Below are positions 46,779 to 59,427 of a stretch of 64,000 bases of DNA, one piece after another. Source of the DNA: Argentina anserina (taxonomy: Eukaryota > Streptophyta > Magnoliopsida > Rosales > Rosaceae). Location: the NCBI RefSeq assembly GCF_933775445.1, contig NC_065876.1, positions 22,134,001 through 22,198,000 on the forward strand. The letters run 5' to 3'. A model generated the notes under the pieces. That model worked only from the letters and a program-made list of their open reading frames with translations, did not search any database and was not told the DNA's origin. Positions within the stretch are counted from its first letter, which is position 1, and each line of letters opens with the position of its first letter. The position numbers were made by a program, and so were the translations under genes.

Positions 46779-47580
46779 CATTTATCTTAAAATAGTTACG
46801 AGATAATCTTGCCAAAAAAAAATAGTTACAAGATAACTCATATTCGCTACTCATTGACTCAACAATACAAGTTAGGGAAAGAAATATGAAACGCAACGTA
46901 TTGCACTTTGTGAAACAAGATGAAAATAAAGTTGCTCATTGTTTAACAAAAAAGCTTTAAACTATAGTCAGCCTTTCTTATGTTTAGAGTCCGGTGAAAT
47001 TATTTTGTGTATCCAGAATACCACGTGGCTCTATCATGTAGTGTACCCGATCAATCATATTACTCCATAGTGTAATAAACATGCACGCGGTGAAAAGAAA
47101 AATGATTATTTAAAAGAATAAGGGAAAAATCATATTGACTCTAATGCTAACAACATTGCACACTCGAAGCATCTAATAAAAGGAATCTGGGGTTTATTTA
47201 CGTAGCCTCATCGGTGTACCCTTCTACAACCCAAACTAACCCATTCCACGAAAACATGCAATGCCGAGCGTTCGCACCTACTCCTCCGCAAATGTAGTGA
47301 GCTGCCCTTCCTCCACCTCCGATGCTAAGCCAAGATCCGAAGACAGAAATTATAGAATACTGTGATAATTGATGAACATGCATGCATCACGAAAAAGGGA
47401 AATGCTGCAGGTTTTACTGCATGTACGTAAAATCCTCTCTGGATATCCACCACTGTATTGTAATGTACGGTTTGTTTGTATCAACTATTTAAGATGTAAT
47501 AGGCCAAGAACGATGTGCAACATATTGGTCTGTCTGTTTTTGAGTAAAGAATATTAGTAAGTGGTAATTATCGGGGAGGT
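46779..47580. other. no gene recognised
   Basis: Unique, moderately AT-rich spacer. Confidence 0.4.
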
Positions 47581-50500
47581 ACCCCATCCAGGGGCAGATA
47601 CACACGGTAAGCTCTGTAGGTTCTATGGGCTCAAACCCATACGAAAATTTTCTCTAGTACTTTTATTTTTGTGTCACAATCCCGAAATTTCAAATGATAA
47701 ATTCGAATCGAAGCCATAAAAAATTCTAAAACAATCTCAAAATATTGAAATCATCTTATAGTCATAGCGTATCATAACAAGTTCATAGTACATCTCAATC
47801 GATTTGATTATTACAAAACCAGTTTAAATTCAAGCATTAGAACAAATGAAAATGTAAAATCCTCACAATCCTCACCACAAATAAAAATACTAAACTTTGA
47901 AATCTTTAGAGTAGCCCTCCAATTATGTTAATCTACACCTGTAGAAATATCTCATACACCATCAAATAGGTGCACCAGGATTGTAATCACAAACTCGGTA
48001 AGTTTTTTGCAGCTCATATGAGTAAATCAACAGTATAACACACATAGTAAAATAAAATGAGATTTAGATGACATTTAAATATAAATGCACTCATAAGACA
48101 CATGGCGACCCATCTTGATGTCCAATAATATTTGAAAATATGTGTACTCATGAGACATTGGGCAACCCATCTGTTTACCCAAATTACATTTATAATACGG
48201 GTACTCATGAGACCTAGGTAACCCATCTGGTACCCCTCATGCAGTACACCGGCAGACATACTAGAGCTCTAACTGAATCGTAACTGTCACCCGGCCAATG
48301 CTTGGTTCCGATACTGCCAACACGTTTGAAAACAGAAAAACGTTTTAACATGACTCAAAGTTAAAACCACGTACAATACAATTCTCACATGTTATTGTAC
48401 AATAACTAAGCGACTCATGCTCAAATAAAATAAAATATTGGTACTATAATAAAACTCATTTGGAAATAAGAATGTGACAGTATATAATATAACAACCTAT
48501 ATATATGTATCGTATTTACCATTCATACACATACACAACCCACTATATCATATACATGTCATAGTTCGGTCTTTTAAATAAAACGTAAATATGAATCACC
48601 GCCAAGTGTAGACTCGTCATAGTGAGATTTACTCACCTTATTTTCTCGAGCGTAATTTTCACAATACCGAAAGCAAATCCTTCACTTATTTTGTCGATCA
48701 CCTAGTTGTATAATAAAGTGGTAGAAACGTTACGTAAAACCTCATAGGACGGATCAGTACTACTGTTTATTGTTCAACAAATTACGGTTTTTATGTAATT
48801 GATGTTCATGTATTATTGTACATGTAAATACTGTTTACGTATTACTGTACACTAATGTACTGTTTCAGTGCACTTACTGTTCACGTAAATACTAATCACT
48901 GATTTACTATTTAGAATTTACTTTTACAATTTACTGTACATAAATTACTTTTATATTTTTACTGTATAAAAATTATTTTTACCATTTACTGTATATAAAT
49001 TACTTTTACAAAAAAAAAATTACTGTTCAGAATTATTGTTCACGCGCAGCCGTACGTGGCGGCGCGTGGAGCTCACGCGCCACCCCCCCGGCAGCCGCGC
49101 GTGGCCTGCCTACGACCACCAAAAACCCACTCATCTCCTCTCCTCCTCCCTTCCACAACCTAATGTCACCTCTACACCACTCCAAGCGCCCTCATGCGCC
49201 TCACAGATGGCGACACACGCCACTCTACCACCTCCGGCCAAACCCATGAAAACAACACACATCGAACATGAAAAATGAAGAGCATGAGGAGGAGATCACA
49301 ATCGTAGCTTCAGCTTGTCCAAAACCGGCCAAAATGAGATCGGAGCTGCTGTAGCTCGATTCGAGCCTCACCGCCGATGAAATCGTGTCGAGGAGGAGGA
49401 GGGAGGACTTGCAGTCGTGACCCGAGCTCCTGTGACGCCGGCGACGTTGAGATCGACGAAGCTGACGCTATGCTTCGTCGGCGCTGCTGGTGCTCCGCCT
49501 GGGGTGAGTCGTCGTCACCACCGGTCGACGCGTCATGGCCGTGCGGTTTCAACGACACTGGAGGTGTCGTGCACGGTGGCAGGTGGAAGGAGATCGCCGG
49601 TGAGAGAGGTGAGGCGATGAGAGAGAATCGGGGGAGAGGAGAGAGAGGCTGCGGGGTGAGAGAGAGAGAGAGAAAAGAGAAGGTTTCTATTTTTGGAAAA
49701 CTAGGGTTTCTAAAAATCACCTTTTATACAGTTTCCAAAATCGGAAACTAACTTCCATCGACAATAACTTTCTTATACGATTAAGGTGCATGACATGTCC
49801 ACGAACTCGTATCGACGAGTTCTACAACTTTCGTGAAGGAAGTTTTTGGAGACGAGCGACGGAGTAAAAGTCGATTCCCGTGTCACGGAAACGTAACGTT
49901 TTAAATTTTAAATTTCTGAAGACGGTTCCAGGTCGTTTGACATCGTCGAGAAGGCGAAAAAAAATGTGATTTATTCAATTTTCCAAGTTTAATAATTTTT
50001 ATGAATTCATACAATTCGAACCCGAAAATTCGGGATTACATTTTGTGTGTGCTATTTGACATCATATTTGTGTTAGTCATGTTAGTTTGCTCCTATGCTT
50101 AATATTGACTCTGGTTCGAAACCTCCCTCCCTCAGTATTATTTTCTTTTTTACTTTTGTGTTTTCTTCCCCATTACAAACCACTGAACCACACACTCTAG
50201 TTTTCTTCCCCACTTCTCATTCCAACCCCTTTCCTTTTGTGTTGTTACTCTGGACCGACTTACTACCTAGATCCAAGTAGGCAACTATTGGTAGATATAA
50301 TTTTCTAAACTGTGTTTTATATTCAATTGCCTCAGCCTTACTCAAGTCTGGAATTACCTTTATGCATCCCTTCAACCACTGATAGCACAAGTGCACAACA
50401 TCTCCATGCATCTGCAATTTCTTCTATCTGGTTCAACTTAGGTCCTCTATTTGCCTACACTTCTATAGGCATTAATTATATCACAAGGCAAACTTTTCGT

Positions 50501-50721
50501 GCAAATTCATGTCTCTTAGGTGTAGTTTAATTTTCGTTATGATACTGTATTTACTCATATAGTGTAAGAAGATGCCACTGCAAGTTTTGATTTTGTTGTA
50601 GAACTATATGGACTCATTGGAGGATATGACATATAGTTAAGTGTTGTTATATGGTAAATTTTTGCTTGTAATTTTGAAGTATAGACAAGTTTTAGATCCT
50701 AAATCCGCCACTAACCCCATC
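47581..50721. mobile_element. hAT-type element, 3125 bp, with perfect 8-bp TSD
   Basis: ACCCCATC occurs at 47581-47588 and 50714-50721. The element starts CAGGGGCAGATACACA and, on the other strand, TAGTGGCGGATTTAG, which are short hAT-like inverted ends. No hAT transposase is visible. The interior is composite: three ~60-bp repeats around ACTCATGAGACNNNGGNNAACCCATC (48085-48225), an AT-rich run of TTACTGT(A/T)CA motifs (48770-49045), a GC-rich leader-like block (49045-49700) and an AT-rich tail. The interior looks like another, possibly retroelement-derived, sequence carried within the hAT ends. Confidence 0.75.
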
Positions 50722-51791
50722 ATTATTTATATGATTGCAGGCCAACTTCCGAATATATAACTCGGGGAACTCGTAGTGTTATCGTCATTCTAGCTCATTT
50801 TAGGCATTGCATTTCTACTCCATACTAATAAGTTCCCTTCCTTGCATGTAACCATGATCCATAAATGATGAATAAATTTTAGAGGTAATTTCTGTTAGCT
50901 AGCTACTACATTTATCAAACAGTTCTATGTGATACAGCTGCTCATGAGGTAGACAAGTCTGTCTCTCTATACCTAATTTTGCAGATGTTAAATAGCACTC
51001 TGATAATTTGTTTTGCCACAAATACAAATAAGAGTCATTTTACGATATATTATTGTAAAGATAGTGTTTCTCGGATGAAATGAAAATTGAATTCATGTAA
51101 CAAGATAAAGGTTTCTCATTCGTTAGCCAGAAATATATGTGGCCATGAAACAAAGATTAAGTGGAACAAAATTGACTCAGTTGAAAGTAATGATTCTCCT
51201 AATAGATTTTAACCATTAGATTTAAAATTTTAATAACAGTAATTAATAATTATATTATATAAGATGTTAGATGTATTAATATTTTAAACATGTAAGATGT
51301 TATTAAATTAATTTAATTAAGAGGTAAACAAACTTCATATATAGCTCGAGCACTCTACATTGTCAAATTATCATAAATTCACTGGATCGAACCAAGGCTA
51401 TTATTTGATATATCGAGAAATCATAAAACTCCTCCACATGGATTCACAATCGACATACTTACATTCCCGAGAATATTGACAGTGTCGATCATCGTCATTT
51501 GCCAACGACAAAACTGAAGCCAGGCTAGCCGTCATCGAAAGAATAGACTAAAGATATTGTGTATACGTACTTGTTAAATTTTCTGCTATACGACACCATC
51601 CATTATGGTTGCCAATTGCCTGCACATGCCACCAAATTGACCACAGGATCGGATTTACAATAAGCCTGACATTAGAGAAACGTGCAGTTTTGTGTCTTTC
51701 ACAAGGTTAGCAGAAATTATAGTAATCAATTGATCGCGCGATTGCAAATGACTTTGATGATCGAACAATGCAATCTAGATATATATATATT
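50722..51791. other. AT-rich, nothing recognised
   Basis: Spacer with no identifiable gene or element. Confidence 0.4.
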
Positions 51792-52172
51792 CAGAGTGAA
51801 GCTTCACTCTGAAATTACAGAGTGAAGTTCTAATTTTAGCACATTTTTCGGTCAAATTTTTTCACCATAAGCGATTCAATATTTAGGTAAACTATTCAAG
51901 ATCATCTCCACAAAATTTCACCTAATTCGGGCATCATTAAGGTATTGAAATTAGATTAAATTAATGAATGAATTAAAACTGTTCAACGTGGAACCGTTCG
52001 TGTAAATCTCAATTTTGAAAGCTCAAACCATTGTCAAATTGGATGAAACTTTGTAGAGATGATCTTGAATAACATACCTAAATATTATATCGCTTATGGT
52101 GAAAAAATTTGACCGAAAAGTGTGTCAAAATTGGAACTTCACTCTGTAATTTCAGAGTGAAGCTTCACTCTG
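51792..52172. mobile_element. fold-back MITE, copy 1 (381 bp)
   Basis: Both ends are the same perfect 20-bp palindrome, CAGAGTGAAGCTTCACTCTG (51792-51811 and 52153-52172). Inside, the left arm (to about 51925) is complementary to the right arm (from about 52030) over roughly 135 bp with few mismatches, e.g. TTTTTTCACCATAAGCGAT against its complement. The central ~100 bp is unpaired. A transcript would form a very long hairpin. It sits in (TA)n sequence. Confidence 0.85.
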
Positions 52173-52202
52173 GATAGAGACTATATATATATATATATAT
52201 AT

Positions 52203-52582
52203 CGAGAATGAAACTTCACTATGAAATTACAGAGTGAAGTTCTAATTTTAGCACATTTTTCGGTCAAATGTTTTCACCATAAGTGATTCAATATTTAGGT
52301 ATGTTATTTAAGATCATCTCTACAAAATTTCATCTAATTCGGATATCGTTAAGATATTGAAATTAGATTAAATCAATGAATAAATTAAAACTGTTCAACG
52401 TGAACCATTCGTGTAAATCTCAATTTGAAAGTTTAAACCATTGTCAAATTGGATGAAACGGTGTAGAGATGATCTTAAATAACATACCTAAATATTAAAT
52501 CACTTATGGTGAAAAAATTTGACCGAAAAGTGTGCCAAAATTAAAACTTTACTATGTAATTTCAGAATGAAGCTTCACTCTG
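52203..52582. mobile_element. fold-back MITE, copy 2 (380 bp)
   Basis: A second, slightly more eroded copy in the same orientation. The outer palindrome is mutated (CAGAATGAAGCTTCACTCTG at 52563-52582; degenerate on the left), and the arms still pair. Both copies are followed by ATANRGACTATATATATA, so the pair, with flank, may come from a tandem duplication or unequal exchange and not two insertions. Confidence 0.8.
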
Positions 52583-54396
52583 CATATGGACTATATATAT
52601 ATATATCACACTTTATGGATAATCAGTGGCTCGTAATCAAAACTACATGTCTTAATTTGACGCTTACGTACGTGAGGATAATTATTACTTATTAAGATGG
52701 TTGATCTATATCAATCAATATCTCAAAGCATCTTAAAATTCTGGTGGATCATAATAATATATTTTAAAAGTGAAGGTTTCGATCTGCTAAGTGCTAACAA
52801 TTAAATTACTCTTTCGGATATCACGATGTACATTATAAATAGTTTCATGCATGTATGAATCTTTTTGTTTTATTTGTTTTCGAAGGTTGATAATGCACTG
52901 GCATAAATAAATAAATATTATTAAACATGTAATATTTTAGTCTACGTACGTACATATATATGTTACCAGCTGTCAATTTGCGACATAGCCAGACCTTAAT
53001 ATCCAGATTGTAGGTGTAACATCAATACATCATTACATTTCAATAATCACTCCACTTATTAGTATGGTCGAGATTTTCTGGTCCGATCAAATATAATATA
53101 TAGTTGGTAATGGGGAATGATTTGCTTGAATCGTTTAGACTAAGTTGATGACGATAATAGTACCTTTATGTTATGAATTATGGATATTACTCGAAGAAGA
53201 TAATCAGCAGATATACAAATGAATACATAAAATATATTTGATGAAGCAACACGTCAGGTGGAATAGGGACTATTATAAAGGGTCAATCAAAATTAAAATC
53301 AATATCAAGTTGATCGAGCGTGGACGGCAATTATAATTTTCAATTGTAAAAAGGTCTCATTTAACCTATTTGATGTTTTTTTAGGGTAAACCTATTTGAT
53401 TGTTATATATACACACAGTCTGTCAGTATAATTTTCAATATAATTCACTATTTTGTAAAATATAATCAGCTAGTACTATAATCCAAGTTACAAAATGAGA
53501 GATATCGGTGGTGGAAACAATTCCTCACTCGTCTTTGTTTGCAAAACACAAACACTTATCGTGGACAAGAACCAGTAAGAATTTAACTGTAACTTAACAT
53601 ATTCCCGATTCTATTGATTTCACTTGGAGAGGCAATCACTAACAAACCTGCGCTTCAACTCCTCTCCCACGACTGGCAACCTGATCAAACTAGAACTGTT
53701 GTGCTCAATAATCACCGATAGCTCTTAAGACAATTTCATATAGTCGGAACTCTCTTTCCATGCACTGTCAACGACTCGATCATCAAAAGCCAGTACAAAG
53801 TCCCGTTCGGCCACATACAATTAACATGGCACAACCAGACACCGACACTGGTGCCGCAGCACACCGCGAGTGATTAACTATAGTCAAAATCCTAACAAGT
53901 TCGTATTTTTATGGAGCAATTAGAAGATAAAATCAATTTAATTACATTGTCATGTATCAAATCACTTTTGGTTTATATAGATATACGTTCTTACTCGTTG
54001 GAGATCAAATAAGTGTTACATGATATATATTCAATTGTACCGTGACATTTCGTAATTAACTCAAGACCTTAATTTATGAGTGGCCAAATTGAGACAATAT
54101 TAGAGCTAACAAGGGAGATGCATGTCGCAATTTAACTTATCTTTCATTAAATAAGGTTTATTGTAGTTTATTGCTTTGGACTTCTAAGTTTTTGCTTTGA
54201 TTTTTGCTCAATTTTGAGCTCTTACACGCATGACCAAGCGTTTAGGTCTTGTAGTTGAGGCATGTCTCCAGCAAAATTACTGGTCATTTTAACATTACCA
54301 ACTGAAATACAATCCATTTCCCTGGTAGAAAAAATAAAATAATAACATTTTATTTAGTTTAATGAGACTAACATAGAAGACACACAAAATTTATTC

Positions 54397-54432
<36 letters not shown>

Positions 54433-55049
54433 TATACACTCCTTGCCTATACTTATTCATATCTAGTTCCTCTGCTAAAATTTGCGTCGGTACCATTAAC
54501 AAGTATGATTGTGAAAGAAATAAGTCACATAACAAACGATCGATGTCTATAGTGAACGTCGTGCATGAGCCGATGACATAATTTATGAGCGCGGATGGGA
54601 TCCCTACATCCCATTACTGATAATATTATGAGTAAATCAGAAGCTAGACAAAAATGGCATCACATGCCTTTTCTTTACTTTACTTCTCATTTACCGATTT
54701 TACTCGATTAAACAAGGATTTTGGAGCAAAATTAATCATTGGATTTTGATTCCTACTTTGTTTTCAAGTGGTTGGCATGTCACTATTTGTATACGGCATT
54801 TCAATTCATGTCTATCTATTTTATACGGCATGGATGATTCTACAGTATGTTGACCATGTTCATACATTCATTAAATGCTGCAATGTATCAATTCATGGCT
54901 CGCTCCCACAGATTTGAAATACATCGATGGTTTCCACCAAAAAGCCGTCATCGACACGAAGGCCAGATTAAGCTTCGTTTGGCCGGAGGTGATCATGTGG
55001 CTTTTGATTTGTGTGGAGGTGAGCATTTCAAGACTAACTTGTTGAGGAC
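52583..55049. other. no gene recognised; one coding-like fragment
   Basis: 53590-53880 is less AT-rich and has stop-free runs on the plus strand: ISLGEAITNKPALQLLSHDW (about 53617-53676) and, in another frame, FPCTVNDSIIKSQYKVPFGH, then IQLTWHNQTPTLVPQH (to 53875, ending TAA). They may be parts of one decayed gene; the family is not recognised. A (TA)n tract lies at about 54399-54430. Confidence 0.35.
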
Positions 55050-55420
55050 TAGTTGAGAACTAAAAACTTAATTGTTAATTAGACATATTTTTCGATTATT
55101 TTTTGCATCTCAACCGTTTAGATTTTAGGTCTATATAAATAGATTATTTGTACAAAATTTCAACTAATTTGATAATGGTAATGATATCAAAGTAGATCAA
55201 ATTAGTGAATAGACTAAAATTGTCAAACATGAACCGTTTAAGTTCATAATGAGTAAATTACATTTATTAATATGTCTTAACGATTTTCAATTTGAACAAA
55301 AAATTTCAATGATGATCTACTCTTGGTTGAGATCTGGATATAAGATCAAAAAGTTGGTGAATTTTTTTGCATGTAAAAAGATTTGGAGATACATAGCGAA
55401 AAGTGTAGCATTGATAAGCC
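55050..55420. mobile_element. old relative of the fold-back MITE (tentative)
   Basis: The layout matches the 51.8-kb elements: a left stretch with ATTTTTCGATTA, then CAAAATTTCAACTAATTTGA, AAATTAGTGAATAGACTAAA, AACATGAACCGTT, and a right part weakly complementary to the left. Ends and TSD were not identified. Confidence 0.35.
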
Positions 55421-55527
55421 TAGGATATGAAAGTTGTGAACTCTCTCTACGGTACTCTGCCGTAATCGTTAATTATTTTCGATGTGATTCAATCTAATAG
55501 TTACGAACTTGGAAGTTTAAATACCAC

Positions 55528-56232
55528 TTTAGACAATGTTTGCCCTAAAATTTGAGATTGTTTGTGAATTATGACAGGAAGTCCCTTGGTATTGGGATAG
55601 TTTTCTATTTAAGGAGAAATTTTATGAATGTTTTAAGGAGGCTGCAATGGGGACCAGGTACCGGGAATGGGAATTGGAATGGGATAGATCAATGATTACT
55701 GACCCAAGCAATGAAGCATAGCTTTGCTACGTACTTGCTCACTGTGTAGTCATGGATGAGTACTAGTGCTCTGTGTTATAAGCCCCACAGGTGACTGGGA
55801 GCTGACTCGTGTATAGTTACTAGTTTGGTTTGTTTATGAAGCAAAGAAGTTAGCAATATCATCAATTCTTCTTCAATCTCATTCATTTTGTGCTGGTTCC
55901 CATTTTGAAGGAATTTTGGGAAAGTCATTCTTCCAGTTCAAAGTTCAAACCAAACCAAACCAAACATAGCTTCAGTTCTTGATTTTTTCCTTCTCTCTTT
56001 AATTGCATCTTTTAGTAGGTGTAAATGAATAAATGCCTTTGGTGAGTTCTTTATCAACCATCGGGACTCGAGTTGCTTGGTACGCAATAATCGGCTACTA
56101 ATTGATCAAGTATCACCTAAAATTTAAGCTCAATATCTAGTACAAGCAGGACCAATATCTCATGAATAACCTATGGTTACTTCTTCAAACAGAAGCTCGA
56201 TCAAGATCAATGTAAGAATCTGTACCCTTTAG
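55528..56232. repeat. duplicated ~0.7-kb block, copy 1 (3' flank of the laccase)
   Basis: Highly similar to 59428-60098, in the same orientation. Shared runs include GATTGTTTGTGAATTATGAC, GGGATAGATCAA and AATGAAGCATAGCTTTG. The similarity ends at CCCTTTAG, exactly at the laccase stop codon (56229-56231), so the block is the laccase 3' UTR plus downstream DNA. Confidence 0.85.
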
Positions 56233-59020
56233 CAAGTAGACAAATCATGAGGAGGTGAAATAATTTTATGTTGATGACCAACTCCATTTTTGACTAGGAA
56301 TACCATAAACATTCCCCATGTTTGATGACGCTCTATGTGACAATGCATCAACCACACGCCTGCAATTGAACATCAAAGCAATACTATGAGAGATTTGTTA
56401 CTCGCATTTTAAGTCGGTTAGGATCTTACTGGAAAACAATACTAGTAAAGTCATGATCATCACCTGGATTATCTGCTCTGAATCGGATTGCGACCCAGCC
56501 ATTCTTAGGAACTCCAACAGTACTCTCCTCCGGAGGATCAATAAGATTGTATCTCAAAGGATCCTCTTTAGGATTGAAATTTCCAAAACCAGATCCAACA
56601 ACATAAAATGTATATCCATGTAAATGTACAGGATGATTATCACTTGCTAACACATTGGTGCCTTGCAAAACCAACTCAACACTTGCATTGTACTTCAAAA
56701 CCATCACTTTAGTCCCATAGGAAGGTGCTAAAAATCCCTCTGGAAGATCATCACCAGTGTAATTTAATTCCTTAGGTGGTTTGGCTGGAAAATCCTTCTC
56801 GAATACCCCAGGAATTTTGTAATAATAAGCTCGAAGGATGTCGATTGACTGTGGCATGACAACGCTTATGTTGTTGACACTAGCCGAAAACCTTTTTCCA
56901 AAGGGACCAGAGCACGGTTTATTACTGCAGTTAAGAAGGTTTACGGATATGGTGAAAAACAAGTGGGTGTCTACTTGTAATGGAACTTTGGTAGGGTGTT
57001 CTTTTGTTGCAAGGCTCCTAAATTTCTTGAGAAAGTCTGTTGCTGCTTCTGTTCTGTTATAGGGTGGAAGATGTGGGAAAGCAGGGAGGCTTTGAGAGTG
57101 GTGGTCATGATCATTTGAAGCTCGATATCTAACAATGGCAGATGTCATGGTCTGATCGAAACCAGCTCCAAAGGCGCTTGAATATGCTCTTGCAGCCATA
57201 CCATAGTGCGCATGAGGATGATTTGCTTGTAGTAACAGGTCCATGGTTTGGCCAGGTGCTATCATTATGTAAGAGGTTTCAACTGGTTTTGTATAGGAAC
57301 CATCCTTTCCCACTAATATCAGCTTGTGATGCGCAATGCCGAAGAATAGCTCTTCATCCATCACCGCACTAATTATCCGAAGAAGATAGGTTTTTCCATG
57401 TTCAACTAGCATCTGAAACGTCCCTGCAGTGGAACATGATGTTTAAGTAAGAACATAATTCACATTAGTTATAAATTTCTTTACTAAGATACTAATGAAG
57501 TCTTCAATCTTGATACCTTTTTTGGAGCACGGATATAGAAAGCCCGGTTCTCCATTGATAGTATAGGCATCTGAGAGTATAGGTTCTCCTCCTGTTAAAT
57601 TTGCATTTCTTGGTATTTCTATGACATCTCTCTTCCACCACTCACCTAGATATCATTTGATCTTATAATAATACTATTTTAGGAAAACATATAGATGCAA
57701 TGTAACTGGAGCTCACCACATGATGGAGGTTAGTAGAATTTTGGAGGACTGTAAGGCCTTGATGGGTGAGTTTGAGTTTATTTCAGTCAAGCATATCTAT
57801 CTATCGTGAAGCAAACAATGTGGCTTATAGGTTGGCACATTTTGCTAGTTGTGGTAGGGTTATGGAGTTTGGGGTTTCTGAAATTCCAATCTTTATTCGA
57901 GATGTCCTTGTAGAGGATTCTTGTAATGTTTCTAGTGTGCACCAGAGTTTTGGCTCTATGTCCCCTCCGGTTGCTCACAATCGTATTAATTCAAATAATT
58001 TGAATAATGGGAGCGGGAGGTAGTTCTTGCAGGGCTGGTCCAATACCCCTTTTTCAAAAAAAAGAAAAAGAAGAAGATGCAATACAGATTTCTAATTTCT
58101 TGTCCATCCACTAGATACCAAATAAAATTTTGTCGAATTTTCTCAAACACACATGAAAGACTTTGAAGGATATACCAAGTATGATTGGGACCTCAGCATA
58201 AGGTTTGGGAAAAGGATAGCTTGATCCAGGTTTGGGATCCAGGTTTGGGATACAGGAAAATGGCTCCATGAACTGTTGCTCTTGCCCATCCACTATGCGC
58301 GTGCCACCATATTGTTCCTTCTTCTGAAGTAAACTCAAGTCTGTAAGTATACTTGTTTCCTTGCTGTATAGGACATTGTGTGATGTACTCCGGTCCATCC
58401 GACCAAGGATTTCTTACTTGTCTAACTCCATGCCTGTATCAAGTCAGTTCCTGCACACATGTTAATACTTACTCTAGCACCCTAGAGAAAATTATGTGAG
58501 CATTAATGTCTGTAGAAATGAACTTGAAAAATTAGTATTGTCTAGCAAGGAATTGAACTTGAATTTGTCATCTGAAAAGCGGCCTGGGGGAAAATAATTA
58601 TGCATGTTTAAGAGTTATGCAAGGAATAATGAAGCAACGCACCAATGAAGAGTGATGTTATAGTTTGCCTTGTTATGGACTTCAACAATCATTTTATCCC
58701 CTCTATGAGCTTTCAAAGTTGGCCCTGGGAATCTCCCATTCACAGTCAAGATGTCCTTACTATTGCATAGTCGGCTATAGGGAGATGACTTTACCTGCAA
58801 CAAAGTTCAGCACTTACATACATACTAAGAGATCATTGTAGGCAGAGAGAGGGAATGGTGTGTCCAGAAAACTCATTTCGACAAGAATATAATCGATGTC
58901 TGAAAGAAAAAGAGAGGCAATGAGGCATACCACAAACTTATGATGCTGAGTTTTCCCATTTGCAGCATCAAGAAAGAGAAGAACAGCACAAAAAGCGGAT
59001 AGAGCAATAGAGTAAAACAT
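56229..59020 (-). pseudogene. laccase (multicopper oxidase, LAC14/15-like) disrupted by a 13-bp duplication
   Basis: Six exons: 59020-58931, 58794-58643, 58433-58176, 57645-57517, 57423-56464, 56359-56229. Plant laccases oxidise monolignols or flavonoids in the wall or vacuole. The signal peptide (FYSIALSAFCAVLLFLDAAN) and all four copper motifs are visible: [29 protein letters not shown] and [15 protein letters not shown] (axial Met, as I recall for the LAC14/15 group). Exons 2 and 4 have the family-typical 152 and 129 nt. Exon 3 is 258 nt instead of the expected 245 because ATCCAGGTTTGGG is duplicated at 58224-58249. The frame is lost after FLYPKPGS and stops at 58193-58195, leaving about 160 residues without copper motifs 3 and 4. 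With one copy removed the gene would encode about 568 aa. Intron 3 carries a retroposon fragment. All splice sites look normal, so loss is recent. Confidence 0.88.
57693..58083 (+). mobile_element. 5'-truncated LINE fragment inside laccase intron 3
   Basis: AGATGCAAT flanks the insert at 57693-57701 and 58075-58083. On the plus strand, antisense to the laccase, it encodes the end of an RNase H-like (RVT_3) domain: RILEDCKALMGEFEFISVKH, then IYREANNVAYRLAHFASCGR, ending at a TAG at 58021. A 4-bp duplication (ATCT) before YREAN shifts the frame. An A-rich tail (about 58055-58074) follows. TSD plus A-rich tail plus 5' truncation indicate LINE retroposition. Confidence 0.8.
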
Positions 59021-59082
59021 AGGATCAGAGCAAGTATTCTCAAAACCACAACACATCTGAAACGTTACCGGAGTTCACTACA

Positions 59083-59089
59083 ATATATA
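59083..59089 (-). promoter_or_regulatory. candidate TATA box of the laccase
   Basis: TTATATATTG on the minus strand, about 65 bp upstream of the ATG at 59020. This spacing would place transcription start near 59055 and favours the 59020 ATG over the in-frame ATG at 59056. Confidence 0.4.
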
Positions 59090-59427
59090 ACAATGCATGT
59101 CTTTAAATGCTAACCTTCTTTATTTTTTATGGAATCTCATAGAAGTTAAAGCAAATCATATGGGGTTCTCTGCACCAAAGTTAACCAAACGATGTTTCTT
59201 AAATAGGATCATCTGCATAGTGCACTGCTTCTTTGAATTATATGAATGAGCACAAATCTTTTGGTCTCTTGTTTTGTTAAAATATCTTCTGTTTATAGCC
59301 TAATTAATACGAAGAGTTGAATGTTATGTTAATTCCCCATAAGTTAAACTGTATTTGTTACGGTGACTGGTGAGGCTAATCCATCAGCTTCTTGCTTTCT
59401 CCATAACGATTCGATGGTTAAGTACTA

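Noticed and set aside
49310..49751. Overlapping ORFs of 136 and 124 aa on both strands
   Set aside because: They arise from a GC-rich, low-complexity block inside the hAT-bounded element; no family motif, and both strands are open simply because of composition.
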